From: Diphasiastrum complanatum | Lineage: Eukaryota; Streptophyta; Lycopodiopsida; Lycopodiales; Lycopodiaceae | Direction of reading: 5' to 3' | NCBI GenBank assembly: GCA_029204225.1 | Contig: CM055092.1 | Coordinates: forward strand, 79,506,838-79,570,837 | Length of the DNA stretch: 64,000 nt | Shown: piece after piece, positions 1 through 11,572 of the stretch | How the letters are laid out: every line of letters begins with the position of its first letter | Numbering within the stretch: the stretch's first letter is position 1 | Translations under genes and position numbers: made by a program | Notes under the pieces: generated by a model | The model's input: the letters and a program-made list of their open reading frames with translations, nothing else | The model's database searches: none | Told to the model about the DNA's origin: nothing

Positions 1-1294
1 CATCTTCGACACCAACAGTAGCTTCATGGATATGCCCGAATTCTCTTCCAAGGGATTGGGGTTCAAAGGGCGTTGGGCTCTGGGGCATTTTAAAGATTTC
101 GGTGGCCCCAAGGGGGTCAGAATCATCGAACATATCCATGAAGAACTATGTGTTGGGTGAGGTTGCTTCGGTGTGCGAGGGTGAGGCGACCTGGGCAGCT
201 GCGATGGGAATGGTAGGCCCAATGGTCACAGACTGTCCTTGTATAGGAGCAGAGGCGAGGGGAATGGGAAGTTCAGTGTGAACAGCAGCAGGGGGTGGAA
301 GCACAGCTGATGAGGTATGCTTAGTACGTCGTCATGACGTGGAAGGTGAGCCAGGAATTACGATCTCGCTGCATGGACGACGACGACTATGAGAACTTGA
401 GGCCTGGTGAGATGACTCGATCGGTGTTTCTTTGTAAATTGAAAGCACAGAATCCAGGTAGAAGCCATGGATTCTGTTTTCTAAGTGAGAAGCGGCTAAG
501 AGGGACAATAGAGAGCTAACGGTGAACTGTTGCTTTGTATTGGCTTTAATAGCTCGCTTGAGCTCACCAGAAATAGTCTTGAACCAGTTATATGGTTCAA
601 GAGGGGCTTTGGCCAACTTTATGTGGGACTCCACTATCCTGTGAAGGATTTGAGATGTGATGCGGTCTTTCCTGAGGTTGCCAACCATCAGGAAATGATT
701 CAACAACTGGGCAGCGGCGTGGATGGAAGGCTTAGTGATGGCTTCCAGAAGGTAGCCATCATTAGTCCAGTGCAGATCGTTGGTGAGGTCAATGTATGGC
801 TTGATGGCCTGTTTGGCGTGCTTGTGATTGGGTGAGGCTTGCGTACCGGATGAGATTCCTATAGCTGCAAGTGCGGCCTCAGTGACGTGCACCTTGTGTG
901 TGGCTCCTTGGAAGGTGATATAAAACTTGGATTTCTCTTCCTTCCACATACTGAAGGCAAGAGTGATGAAATCCATATTGATGCGTCCCGAAAAGGCTCT
1001 CTCATGAATACCCATTGCAGTAAGTAGAGGCTCTGCAAGGGTCATCCATTGAGTGACCATGCTTGTGCTAGGAAGAATCATGATGTCTGTTGCAGATGGG
1101 ACATCACGATGGATAGTATAGCGCGGAGACTGGGAAGTATCAGTAGACGACATGATGATCAGAAAGGATTTATAACCACGTGAGAGTGTATCAGAAGGCA
1201 ATGTAGGAAATTTGGAAGGCTTTGGTCGTAAGAAAAATTCAAGTGAGGAATGAATCGAATTCAGCCAACTTATAGGTGAATTTGGTAGGTCCAT
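1..1294 (-). pseudogene. Downstream ORF of the gypsy element, 'putative plant transposon protein'-like
   Basis: A 320-codon open stretch (1294-332) ends at a TGA. The same frame then stays readable to position 1 apart from a TAG near 154, so the ancestral protein was longer and runs out of the window. The section around residues 115-150 (W-K-E-E-x-S-K-F-Y ... V-T-E-A-A-L-A-A-I-G-I) resembles the plant family annotated as putative plant transposon protein, found in Athila-type ORFs. The end of the first stretch is Ser/Arg-rich, and the part after the TGA is Pro/Ala-rich. No signal peptide or membrane segment stands out, so an envelope role is not supported. Its function is unknown. It lies downstream of integrase, separated by a 650-bp non-coding spacer. 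Confidence 0.6.
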
Positions 1295-1952
1295 TACACT
1301 GAATAGTAGTTGGGCTGATCAGTTCTGAACAAAAATTTGCAGGCATGTACAGTACTGGAAAAATAGGCTATCAAAATCTCGGCGAAGGTTTCTAGGAATC
1401 TGAACCTATCAGACGAACGTTTTCCAGGGCTGGCGAAAGATGAACCTTCGCCCAGGTACTGTCATAAATGTTTTTTTTCACAATCTGAACCTATGGACAA
1501 CCTAATTTTGACATTTTAAGATCATCTAGCAGGTCGGCGAAGGTTCATAATGACTTTATGATACTCGGCGAAGGTTCCCAAAATGGCATATCACTAAACA
1601 TTTGCCTGACTCAAAAATTGAATTTTCTCTTGTCAGAAACCTTCGCCCACCTCAATTTAGATAAATCAAGGGTGGATGTACAATTTGAGAGCTCAACAAA
1701 GGTTTCTGATACTGTATTGGCCAAATCTTCCCAAAACAGTGGTTTTCTAAATCATTTGTCATAGAAATATTGTGCTTCTTTTCCCTTATGCTGATAACTT
1801 CCTGACTTTTGCTCATCAGTCTTTTCTTATTTTATTTATTTATTTTTATTCTTATTATTATTTTTACCTGTCTTTTTCCAAAAAAAAAATTCAGTAGATT
1901 AATAACTGAAAACAAAAAATTAAAAACAAATAAAATGAAAAATATATTTAGA
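1295..1952. repeat. Spacer of the gypsy element with a dispersed GGCGAAGGTT motif
   Basis: No coding signal. The sequence GGCGAAGGTT or its complement recurs at 1381, 1443 (reverse), 1536, 1567 and 1638 (reverse), with degenerate forms near 1412, 1432 and 1697. At 1432-1452 GGCGAA faces TTCGCC and could form a short hairpin. The same motif fills the leader of this element at 8.2-8.85 kb. The last 150 bases (1800-1950) are A/T-rich. Confidence 0.75.
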
Positions 1953-3496
1953 TCAGGCTTGCTGAACTGGCGGAGCAAGTTGCCAAAACTTGCATAATCG
2001 GCTGCCATTTACCGGAGTATCAAATCGTTTTCCATCCAAGTACTTAAAAATTACTGCGCCATAGTTCAGGATTTCCTTCACTTTATATGGGTCTTCCCCA
2101 GTAAACTTCAACTTACCCTTGATCAGCTTGGTTTTGTACATCAATGCAAGATCTCCTGCTTCCAAATCTTTCTTGTGCAATTGACGATCGTGCCATGCCT
2201 TGCGGTGGGCTTTCTCTGCTGCTAAGGCATGAACTGCCATCAATCGGGTTTCACATAATTTGTGCAATGCTTCATGATGAAGTTGTAAAGACTGATCATC
2301 ATTTAATCATTCTGTTGTTGTTATGCGTAAAGATGGGATTAAAAATTCAATTGGCATAACAGCATCTTGACCATAAACCAATTGAAAAGGTGTTTGATTT
2401 GTACTATTTTTGTAAGCGATTCTGAATGCCCATAATGCTACATACAGTTCATGTTCCCAATCAAAGCGACTCGCTTCAACTGTCTTGGTAATAATGGTGC
2501 AGAGAATCTTATTGGAAAATTCAGCTTGGCCATTCCCTCTCGGATAATAAGGAGTACTAAATATGTGTATAACAAAAAAAATTTCTAGTAAACACTTTAT
2601 TGTTTGATTAACAAAGTGTGTACCCCGATCACTGACAATTTCGATCGGACATCCAAATCTGATTATAATATTTTCATATATAAACTTGGCTGTAGATTTT
2701 GCATCAACCACTTTGACAGCTTTGGCTTCAACCCACTTGGTCATATAATCAGTTGCGACAATAATGTAGCGGGCCTGAGATCCTTGAGCAGCGGGATGAA
2801 TAGGACCAACATAATCCAGTCCCCATTTTTCAAACAATGCTTGCGATAAAACTGGATGTAAGGGTTCATAATTATGTCGAGTAGGCCGTCGTGCTCGTTG
2901 GCAGACATCACATGTCTGAATAAAATTTTCTGTGTCCTTATGAAGCGTAGGCCACCAACAACCGGATTGCAAAAGTTTGCGAACAATAATATCTGTAGAG
3001 AAGTGTCCTCCACCCATGCCATCATGTGAAAACATGATTAGATCTGGTACTTCATGTGGTAAAACACATCTTCGTAAAATATTATCTGATCCACGATGAT
3101 ACAATTGTCCTGTAATTAATTGATAAGGTTGAGCCTTATGAATCAATTGTCTTTTCTGTACTTTTGTCAAAGAGTCATTCAGTTGTCCTAGCATCAGGTA
3201 CTCACCAATATCTGCCGCCCACTCATGTACTGCTTCAACATAGAACAACACAGCATCTGGCAGTTCATCATCTACTTCAGTATTAACTGGTGCGGATTCA
3301 ATTTGCGAAACGTGATCAGCTTGATAATGTTGCCTCCCCTTTTTGACCACAATTCGGTCAATAATAATAACCATCTTGCAATACGTCCAGTATTACACGT
3401 CTTATTTACCAAGTAAAGTAACGGTTGATGATCCGTATAAAATGCTAAGTGCGTTTTCATGAGGTAGTGACGAAATTTCCGAACAGAAAAAATCAT
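1953..3496 (-). pseudogene. gypsy pol: RNase H end and integrase
   Basis: Two overlapping frames (3496-3272 and 3374-2307) and a third (2267-1953) cover the RNase H end, a linker and integrase. The linker peptide (H-Q-P-L-L-Y-L-V near 3430) is typical of the connection and RNase H region. The integrase shows an H-H-C-C zinc domain (ending C-D-V-C-Q), then the DDE core: D in L-D-Y-V-G-P, D in V-S-D-R-G-T and E in G-Q-A-E-F-S-N, all three present. The C-terminal part (2267-1953), K-F-T-G-E-D-P-Y-K-V, matches the GPY/F-like end. Frame changes near 3300 and 2290 break it. Its role would have been insertion of element cDNA into the genome. It is not functional as it stands. Confidence 0.85.
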
Positions 3497-3511
3497 GGCT
3501 AGTGCTTCACG

Positions 3512-4414
3512 TTATGTTGTTGAATAAATCTTCTCTGGATCTGTAAGTTGTCTGCTTGCAATTCGTATAGGATAATCCTTCTTATAGTCACCTGGCTGCG
3601 TCAAAACTGATCCAATGGCGTATTTTGAAGCATCCGTATGAACATGAAACTCTAATGTCCAATCTGAAGAACGCAGTATTGGTGCTAAAGATAATGCTTT
3701 TTTTAACTTTTCAAAGGCTTCTAACACCTCTACTGTCCAAATAGGAACAATAGTTAATTTGTATATAGGTTGTGCTAAATTCGCAAAGAAGATAATAAAA
3801 ATTCGATAGTAGTTCGCATAATCCATAGACACATAAACTCCTCGAATTGTTGTTGGCGGTGGCAATTCCACAATAACTTTGATCATAGAGTAATCGGTGG
3901 CAATACCATGTCTTGATATCACATGTCCAAGCACCACTCCGTGAGAAACCCATATCTGACATTTTTCTGGATTTAGAGAAATCTGATATTTGCGGCATCT
4001 TTCAAAGACTTTCTCCAATTGACCCAGGTGGTCTGTATCTGTACTATGAACTCCCAAGTCGTCCAAGTAAATTTCAAGGAATTTCTGCTAATAATCTTTA
4101 AAGGCAAATTGCATTACTTTTTGGAATGAACTTGGTGCATTACAGAGTCAATACAGCATTACTTTGTAAGCATAGGTGCCCCATTCTGTTGCAAAAGCAG
4201 TTTTGTGGCGATCGACAGGTGCAATCTTAACCTGGTTGTAACCACTAAATTCATCCAGGAAACTATAAGCTTACACTCCAAAAAGGCGATTCAAAATGCT
4301 TTCAGTAAAAGGTAACGAAAAGTGATCCTTCCATGTCACTTTATTCAATGCTTTGAGATTCACACAGATTCGCAATTTTCCATTTTTCTTAGGAACAATG
4401 ACAATCGGTGCATT
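3512..4414 (-). pseudogene. gypsy pol: reverse transcriptase palm and thumb, RNase H start
   Basis: From 4414 the frame reads the RT fingers (V-I-V-P-K-K-N-G-K-L-R-I-C-V) and continues through D-E-F-S-G-Y-N-Q-V-K-I-A-P. It reaches the catalytic Y-L-D-D near 4070, then thumb and the RNase H start (H-T-D-A-S-K). In-frame stops occur near 4275 (after F-F-G-V), 4150 (just before L-C-N-A-P) and 4090 (shortly before Y-L-D-D). A frameshift near 4415 separates this part from the upstream protease frame. The enzyme would have copied element RNA into DNA. The active-site residues that can be read are intact, but the frame is broken. Confidence 0.85.
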
Positions 4415-6617
4415 TGGTATGCTCAATCTCATAAATGAAATCGGCGTCAAGCAATCTCTGAAGTTCTTTCTTTATCAGATCTACCACATTAGGATTACAG
4501 CGATAGAACTTTGTAACCTTTGGTACTGCATCAGGTACTAAAGGTATGGTATGTTCAATGACTGATGTCGGAATACCCTTCAAATCTTGATAAGTCCATG
4601 CAAAACAATCTTGATACTTACTAAGTAAAAAACGGAGTGCTTGATACTGTTCAGAAGTAAGTTGTGATCCCACTTGTACAATCTTTTTTGGTTCTCCTGG
4701 TTCTGCAAGATTCATTGGCTGCGTCCTAGCTGGGTCATCGTAAACCTCTTTAGATTCTGGCATGTGTTCTTCAGGTTCACGATGTACTTTAGGTAACATG
4801 ATAACCATATCATCCAGTGTATAACGTTTAAAATACTCTGGCATATCATGCTGGACTACATTTGCTTGTTCTTTTTCGAAAGGACTTGTCTTGGCTCTTT
4901 GTTTAGTCTTCTTAGCAGGAATTGATCGTGGAGCTGATGACTTTCGGGATGATAAATCTTTCTTCACAGATGAAGACTTCCTAGACGATGATCTCTTGCT
5001 GGAGATCTGACTTGAAGAATCATTCTTGACTTTTCCTTTGCCTTTATCCAATAGAGGTGGCACTTCCTTAACATCGATCTTTTGAGAGGGATTTTTCCAT
5101 TTCAGGACCGTATTATAATGTTGCTTTGTTTGTTTCTTCGTCATCGAACCTGTCATCATGTCTCCCTTCAATATAATTGCTTTGGACGATTTGATTGTTG
5201 GTTCATCAGGAATATTATGCACTCCAAATCTGGTCGGATCCATATGATGTAGAATTTGTTCATCCGTAAGTTTTGCATTGCCATCATAAGCATGGCTCAT
5301 TGGTATGAGATCATCCTCAATTGGATCTGGTATAGGTTCCATTGATATCCAGACTACATTCAGCACATTTAGTGGAAACGTGATTGGCGTATCCAAAGTT
5401 TGATCTAACAAGGAAATCTTGCTCATCTCTGATTGAATATCTTGTTGACACATATATCCTACTGTACAATCAATTGTTGCAAGAGCTTTGTTCCAATTGA
5501 CAGTATCCGTTTGAGAATCGTAATGAACTCCCAATTTTTTCTCTGGTCGATCACAAGTGTGATCCGTTGTTGATGAATCGTCATCCGCTTTTTGAACCAC
5601 TGGCTTGATAGTCCAAGTCATAGGATCAATTTTAACTGCATGTTCACGATTTTCAAAAGTGATTTTGCCAGTACCCCAGTTATGAATTACTTGCGCAACT
5701 TGTAACCATGGACGTCCTAAGAGAACTCGGTAGACATTTGGTGCTTCTGGTAAGTCCATCACGACGAAAGTAATGACGAACTGTACTTCTGCAATCCTGA
5801 CAGATATATCTTCCACCATTCCTCGTGGACGAACCGTTGTTTGATCAGCTAGCTTAATAGCAAAAGTAGCAGGCTTAATCTTTGTAAGGCCCCATTTTGT
5901 ACATAGCTTTGTAGAGATTAGGTTAACTCCTGAACCGCCGTCTATCACGGCTGCTTCATTAGAAATTTGTCTATGTTGTATCGGCAGAGTGATATTCTTT
6001 TGTTCACTTTCCCAAGAGGCTCCAACATGGAGTACATCGTTAGATTCTTCAAATCCAGCACTAAAAAGAGACTCCTGATGGTCTTCTGAATCTTCTTGAA
6101 CTAACTTTTGCGTTAAGATTTCTTTTGCTTTTGGCACCAACTTTAGGAACTCTCCCAATGAAATATTGATCTTGCTAGACAAAATATTCATGAGTAATTC
6201 TGTATGTGGTGTTTCAGGTTCAGTCATCTTGAAGGGTTCTTCGTGATGATGTAATTGATCATTCATATCCGTACATAAATTTCTTCGAGGCTGCAATGGT
6301 GAAGACCGAACTTTAGCTATTACTTTAGCAGCTTCACGTTCCTCTTCTTCTTGCCGATGTTTAATCCACTGTCTCATATCCTGATATCTTTGTTTTTCTG
6401 CATTAAGATTTGGATAGACTTTCGATGTTGTTGGTGTATCGTTCAATGGTATAGAATCAACAGGTACTGAATCCACAACTGGTTCTTTTTGCTTTTGTGC
6501 TCTGGTGACCACCATCAAGGGTGCACTTGGTTTATTATGAGCTACCGATCCTTGCTTGATTGTTATCAAATTTACAGGTGTTGTAGTTGGTTGTGGCTTC
6601 GGTCTTGCTGGACAGTC
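4389..6617 (-). pseudogene. gypsy pol: protease and N-terminal RT region
   Basis: A long open frame of about 740 codons. It has a retropepsin-like core around residue 210 counted from 6569 (A-V-I-D-G-G-S-G-V-N-L-I, with D-G-G as seen in Tat-type elements, and V-L-L-G-R-P-W-L downstream). Next come a long Ser/Lys-rich basic linker and the conserved entry to RT (F-A-W-T-Y-Q-D-L-K-G-I-P). It runs out at 4389 because of a frameshift near 4415. The frame is the same as that of the gag zinc-knuckle part, from which it is separated only by one TAA at 6618-6620. The protease would cleave the element polyprotein. Confidence 0.85.
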
Positions 6618-7948
6618 TTAATAGCAATGCCCATATCCACAGTCACGACAGAATGGTACAAATTTTTCTTTATTTGGGCATTCTGCAACTTTGTGATTTT
6701 CTCCAGAAGCAAAGCATCCAATTGGTGCTCTGGCCCAATTTCTTGAGGCTTGTTGTTGAGCGGTAGCATAAATGGCATATTGTTCTGAAGATCCACCTTC
6801 CTGATCATTACCATAGCTCCATTCCTCAGCACTTCCGTAAGGTTTTGGTTCCATCAAATTGGCAGGAGGAGTGGAGTGTTTTGGTGGGGCAGGCAAAGCT
6901 AGACGTTTCGGGTATCCAAGAGTAGATTGTCGTAGTCTTGCTGCTAGATTGCCTCCATACTCTGGATCTCGATATCCCATCTGGGCATACCGTTGCTGAG
7001 TTATCCGAGGGTTGAAGTTGCAAAAGGCAGTCTCATGATCAGATGAATTACACAGATGGCAAACACTGATTTCCATTCGTTTTTTCAATTGAGGACATCG
7101 TTCACTGTGTGATTTCCTGTACAAATAGAACATCAGACATTTTCCCTGGTAGGAAAAGTCTTTGCAAACTTCTCAAGTTCCTTGTTCGCTTTTCGGTGGA
7201 AATTTTCCAATGTTTTGATCTTCTCATCAAATTGCAACTGCAACTTTTCCATCTGTTTCTGCTGGGTCTTCCCAAGTTTCTCGAACTCATCATTTCTGCA
7301 GTAGCATTGGCATTCATTGATGCAATAGTGGTGGATGTCGTAGTAGTCCGCTCTACTGTATAAGACAACATACTAACATTCAGCTCATCATCTGAATCTT
7401 CATCCTCCTTCCAAATTGCATCGTCCATCACATTTTGCAAAAGTGTGTAATCATTATGGCATTTCAATTCACGTCTGATCCGTTTAGGTAGACCTGACAA
7501 AAACCACATAATCATGGCATTTTCATTAATCAGCTCAGGCTCACATTCAGATCTAAGACGTTTCACCCTTTCGATATAATCTCGAACCATTTTCCGTTTT
7601 TCCATTTTAATTTTACTTAAAAGTAAGAAAGGGTCTTCCATAAACTTCCACGGTTTGAACCGTGTGGTAAGGGCTCGTTTAACAACCTCCCAATCTGTAC
7701 GTTCAGTTTCATCTTGGTTATAGTACCAATCTTGTGATGCGCCTGTTAAGGCCATAGGAAACAGCTTAATTTTAATCATGAGGATAGATCTCACCATAGA
7801 CCTCACAGGATTCAGCATAGATCTGAAGAAATCTAACTAGATCTATTAATCCATTATATTTGGGTAGATCCAATCGGGGTGCTCTTCTAGCAATAATTGG
7901 ATTGACCTCTTGTGGAGCACCTCCAGGAGCAGCTCCAGGGGCAGCCAT
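6618..7948 (-). pseudogene. gypsy gag (capsid and zinc knuckles)
   Basis: The most likely start is the ATG at 7948-7946, which opens a Pro/Ala-rich N terminus followed by R-L-D-L-P-K-Y-N-G, the usual gag entry. A stop and frameshift near 7775 move the reading to the 7818 frame, with L-F-P-M-A-L-T-G-A-S-Q-D-W-Y (gag capsid region). A second frameshift near 7110 leads into the zinc-knuckle section, where C-H-L-C-N-S-S-D-H-E-T-A-F-C is an intact C-x2-C-x4-H-x4-C box. A last Cys/His section (C-R-D-C-G-Y-G-H-C) runs up to the TAA at 6618. Gag would package element RNA. This copy has two frameshifts. Confidence 0.8.
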
Positions 7949-9157
7949 CTTACAAACTTAGATCAAATCGATAATGTGATTGGATATAGATTTTTTCAAA
8001 AAACTATCTCAGATTAGATCTGTTAGCTCTATTTTACTTTTCAAGAATGTGATTCTATATGATGAAAAACTACCCAAAATTCGATCAATCGATACTTCTC
8101 AAAAATGATAAATCTCTCAGAGTCTAATTCAGAATATATCAGATTTGATCCAAATTTTGACAGAGACTTGATCTAGAAAATAAAAAACTAAAAATAGGAC
8201 TGGCGAAGGTTCTCTAGGCGAAGGTTGTCTCGGCAAAGGTTCAACAGTGCTATTTTGGGATAAAATCTCTCTGAACACTTTTCTGGCAATTTCTTGAAAA
8301 CAACCTTTGCCGACTTCTCAGATGGAAGGTCTGACACAGATAAAATTATGGACAATCGGACGAAGGTTTCTAACACAAGAAAATACAATTTTTGTAATCT
8401 AGCGAGGGTAAAAATCAAGATTTTTGTGATCTGATCAAGATGAATCTTCGCCGAACTCAGAAATAGTAGTTTACTATAAATAGAATATCTTGAAAACTCG
8501 ACGAAGGTTCTGGCAAAGGTTCAAGAGTAATACTAATAATTTTGCAAAAAAAAGTGACTTTTTTGGCAAAAATATGATAATATGACAACTGATCCTCTGA
8601 AAACCTTTCTATTTTTGGTATTATTCTTTGCCTACCTGTCAGTAGATAGATCTGAATCACATCTAAGCACAGTGAATTGGGCGAAGGTTCTTTTTTTGTA
8701 TTGTTTAGGTTTTGATAATTTTTGGTGTTTTTTGGTGGTTTTTCTGATGTTTTTAGAAATCTGCTGGGAATTAATCTTCGCCCTTCAAACTGAAGGTTTT
8801 GTAGATAAAACTGAAGGTGTCTGCAACTCGGCAAAGGTTTCCTTAAAGAAGGTAAAAAGTTCTGAGCTCTGATGACGCTTTTTGCCTCTTTTTGACCAAA
8901 TTTGACAGATTTGACCAATTTTTGTTATTTTCTCTGATATCTTAGATCCAAATGGATCTTAAGATTGGTGATCTGAATAGATTTTCCTATTTAATAATCA
9001 GATTAAATTTCAAACAAGCAAATCCACTCAAATCTAGCAAAATCAATCCCAAACTAACACTACAATGCAGTTTTAACACTATTCATGCCACGACAAGATG
9101 CCTAATGCAAGCTAACCATCAACCAAAACATGCTGCAAACTAAAAAATTGGCGTAGC
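7949..9157 (-). repeat. Leader of the gypsy element with a GGCGAAGGTT motif array
   Basis: This 1.2-kb untranslated stretch lies between PBS and gag. About a dozen copies of GGCGAAGGTT and close variants (GGCAAAGGTT, GACGAAGGTT), in both orientations, lie between 8202 and 8842: at 8202, 8217, 8231, 8302 (reverse), 8358, 8442 (reverse), 8499, 8511, 8679, 8773 (reverse) and 8829. Spacing is irregular, so this is not a simple tandem array. The rest is A/T-rich and without a credible ORF. Confidence 0.75.
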
Positions 9158-9175
9158 TCCCCGGCAACGGCGCCA
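9158..9175 (-). other. Primer binding site, tRNA-Asp
   Basis: On the plus strand the sequence TCCCCGGCAACGGCGCCA equals the 3' end of plant tRNA-Asp(GTC) including CCA. On the element strand it is therefore an 18-nt perfect primer binding site. It lies 4 nt from the TG that marks the LTR edge at 9180, which fixes the LTR boundary and the element orientation. Confidence 0.93.
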
Positions 9176-9179
9176 AAAT

Positions 9180-9777
9180 TGTAGTGGGTTTCTTTCCTTG
9201 CCTAACCTGAATCCAAGATCTAGTCAATCTAGCATCAAAGAGACGGAGTTAGTTGTCACGCGTAGGTTCGTTCCCATGAGAGCGATAGTATAGTTCAGAT
9301 TTCAACATGAATGGAGGATCTAACACTAACATCCATTAACACTAAGCACTAACACTACATCCATTAACCCTACTTCCATTAACCCTAAATCCACAACAAT
9401 GATAGAAACTTACTCTTCTCTCTCTCCCTTTCTCTCTCACAAAAAGAATAAGAGATAGCAATCCCAATAATGATCAGATCCAACAATTAGCAAAATCCAA
9501 AGGAAGCATGATAAATGGAGAAAAAGAAAGGAAGAGCAAGGACATTCATCAATCCATTTCTAAAGAGAACCAATCTGATTTATTGAAATGAGGAAATGAA
9601 CATGAGGAGCAACTCGAGTTGGTCCCTTTTTATAGTAGAGAGGAGGACCCTGGCCTCTGAATCCTATTGGTCTAGTCTTGCCTCTCTTTTTATTCAAATT
9701 TAAAAAAGTGTGGGAACCATCAAAATTGGAGGGAAACCCAACTTTATTCACTAACTTGACAATTAGGCCCTACGACA
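9180..9777 (-). repeat. 5' LTR of the gypsy element
   Basis: The inner edge is set by the PBS: the plus strand starts TGTAGTGGG at 9180. The outer edge is proposed at 9777 because the reverse strand there starts TGTCGTAGGG, an imperfect inverted match to the inner edge. This gives a 598-bp LTR. It contains a TATA box (9626-9634) and a short tandem of TCCATTAACCCTA-like units near 9320-9400. Without the second LTR the outer edge remains provisional. Confidence 0.6.
9626..9634 (-). promoter_or_regulatory. TATA box in the gypsy 5' LTR
   Basis: The minus strand reads CTATAAAAAGG here, a strong plant TATA box about 150 bp inside the proposed LTR start. That is where the U3 promoter of an LTR element belongs. 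Transcription would start near 9600 and run toward gag. Confidence 0.6.
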
Positions 9778-11359
9778 TCAAAAGACAAAAAAAGGCCTAA
9801 AGTTCTTTTATTGACTTTTAACTAATCAATCAAATAACTATGTGGTCATTGAGTTGGACTTACACACGCAGGGTGCCAAATACCTCTCACTTATTAACTA
9901 GGGTTAGGGTTGTCTTGGGATCCGCAAACCCTCCAATAGTAAATTGTATTCACAATTTTCAATATATACAAATCATCATTCAGAGGTATCTGATTCATCC
10001 TCTTGTCCAATTGTTGTGCTATCATGCAGTAATTCTCTGCTTGCATATGCATCTAGAAGATGCGCATTGTCCTTGTTACACTCAATTCTATATATGCTGC
10101 ATACAATGAATAATGGGAACTCCTTAATGGTACATTCTCATCTACAAATCCTAATATGTTTAAAACATAAGATCTCTTCACAAAAATTATTTTATTTGCT
10201 CTCGCAAATTTATGTCCACCTAAATAATAAGATAAGGCTTTCACAGCCATTATCATTGTCTCTCCAACTGGACTGAATTGGGAATGAGCAATGCAAATTT
10301 CATTATTTTGAAAGTGCCTCAAGTAGTTGCTGAGGCCACTATCCCTGTGGAAAAATGATGAATGTTGTCTGAAGCCCCCTCGACGAGTAGCAAAGTCATC
10401 GATAAAAAGTGTATTTTGCAATTACAAAATTGGAGTCTTTAGCACAAATTGAATTCTGCAAAACACATACATCGGATAAACATGCATACAGTAAAACTTT
10501 TAAGCTTACGTGTTCATTATCATCTGTTGCAACTAGATTTCTACCTCCACATTAGCCTACAAAATACAAGCAAAGGTCACATATCTTGAAAAGCTATATT
10601 TGAATAGAAATATCTTTCAAATAAAACCAAATTTACTTTCCAGATCACACTCATCAACTTGAATAATTGCAGCAGTATTTACATCATGACCAACAACTAT
10701 GGTCATCGAAGCAGTTGATGGATTAATTTTCCAGGACTGTGAAACATATCTGCCTTGGATTCTCAGAAATTCCTCCTCACTAGGCGAATTTGTCTCGTAT
10801 GCCTTGCTTTCAGACATGATTGACTACAAGCCTTCAATCCCATCGAGCCATTCATCTCCGTCTTTGTAATCAATAGCACATAGATTATCACTCTCGAGAC
10901 TATGAAGTCCAAGAATTTTTTTATGAAATTAGACATAATTGATAATATTTCATCCTCCTTTAGATCAAGAACATCTCCAACATCATTCAAAGAGACGTAT
11001 GTGACATTATCCATATGATACCCGAGCAAATCAAGAATACTCTTGCTTTTGTCATTTGGATCCACGTCAGATAAGAGACTGGGTTGGGTTGTACATTGCT
11101 GCCAATCTTGCCTCTAGTCAACACCCAAGACTTCATCAACAATAGTTGATCCTGATATCACAGAATCAACAAATGATGAGGCACTCTCAATGCTTAACCT
11201 CAAAATTTCTACCTTTTCAAAAACAAGAGCAGAAAGATAAAACGCAAAACCCATGCCCTCCTGCACAAGATGACATGATCGATTGTGCTGGTCACAATGG
11301 AGCACACCTTTAAAATCACTCACTATTTTTGACCAATAAATTTCAAGCCGTACATGCAT
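9778..11359 (-). pseudogene. Unidentified gene fragments, possibly a decayed multi-exon gene
   Basis: Several protein-like stretches lie in order on the minus strand: 11359-11114, 11065-10920, 10895-10640 (reached by a frame change and ending at a possible GTAAAT donor near 10637) and 10421-10205. None shows a motif I can name. The third contains D-Y-K-D-G-D-E-W-L-D-G-I-E, the last G-E-T-M-I-M-A-V-K-A-L. Frame changes and stops between the pieces mean it is a pseudogene or a gene whose introns I cannot resolve. The first part of the interval (9778-10050) shows nothing but A/T-rich DNA. Ku80 and MutS-type proteins were considered and not supported. Confidence 0.3.
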
Positions 11360-11395
11360 TGATCCAACAACGAATCAGATCTCACACGCGTAATG

Positions 11396-11572
11396 TAATC
11401 ATCCACATGTGCGAGTCGACACGTGGGAGTCCACATGTGCAAGAATACACGTCGATTTGCCATTCAGCCACGTGTCCACATGTGCGAGTCCAGACATGTG
11501 GGTCCACACATGCGAGTCCACATGTCAATTTTTGATTCGGCCATGTGTCACCATTGCACACACGTGTGAGTT
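11396..11572. repeat. Cluster of CACATG/CACGTG palindromes
   Basis: Short degenerate units of the type TCCACATGTGCGAG recur roughly every 14-30 bp, giving many CACATG/CATGTG and several CACGTG hexamers in about 180 bp. CACGTG is the plant G-box core. Whether the cluster is regulatory or just a decaying minisatellite cannot be told from sequence. The following 370 bp up to 11946 hold no gene. Confidence 0.55.

Larger units (their letters stand above)
1..9777 (-). mobile_element. Decayed Ty3/gypsy LTR retrotransposon (Tat/Athila-like), 3' end outside the window
   Basis: Read on the minus strand, the order is LTR (9180-9777), tRNA-Asp PBS (9158-9175), long leader, gag (about 7948-6618), protease, RT, RNase H and integrase (6617-1953), spacer, then an extra ORF (1294-1). 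This is the gypsy order, with integrase after RNase H, plus a downstream ORF in the position where Athila-type elements carry their env-like gene. The tRNA-Asp primer also fits the Tat/Athila group. The 3' LTR is not in the window, so the element cannot be dated and its target duplication cannot be seen. Gag and pol carry several frameshifts and in-frame stops, so this copy is dead. Lineage is inferred from layout and primer, not from a tree. Confidence 0.85.

Noticed and set aside
332-1294. Retroviral envelope gene
   Set aside because: No signal peptide, membrane segment or cleavage site is visible. Position alone is not enough, so it was called a transposon-type ORF.
9158-9175. tRNA-Asp gene
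   Set aside because: Only the 3' end of tRNA-Asp is present, next to an LTR edge. It is a primer binding site, and no anticodon arm precedes it.
9898-9911. Interstitial telomere repeat
   Set aside because: Only about two GGGTTA-like words. Too short to mean anything.
10053-11359. Ku80 or MutS-type DNA repair gene
   Set aside because: Some hydrophobic patterns were suggestive, but the motif order did not fit either family.
11396-11572. CRISPR array
   Set aside because: Short degenerate units without constant repeats and unique spacers, in a plant genome. The same applies to the 40-, 43- and 55-bp tandem repeats.
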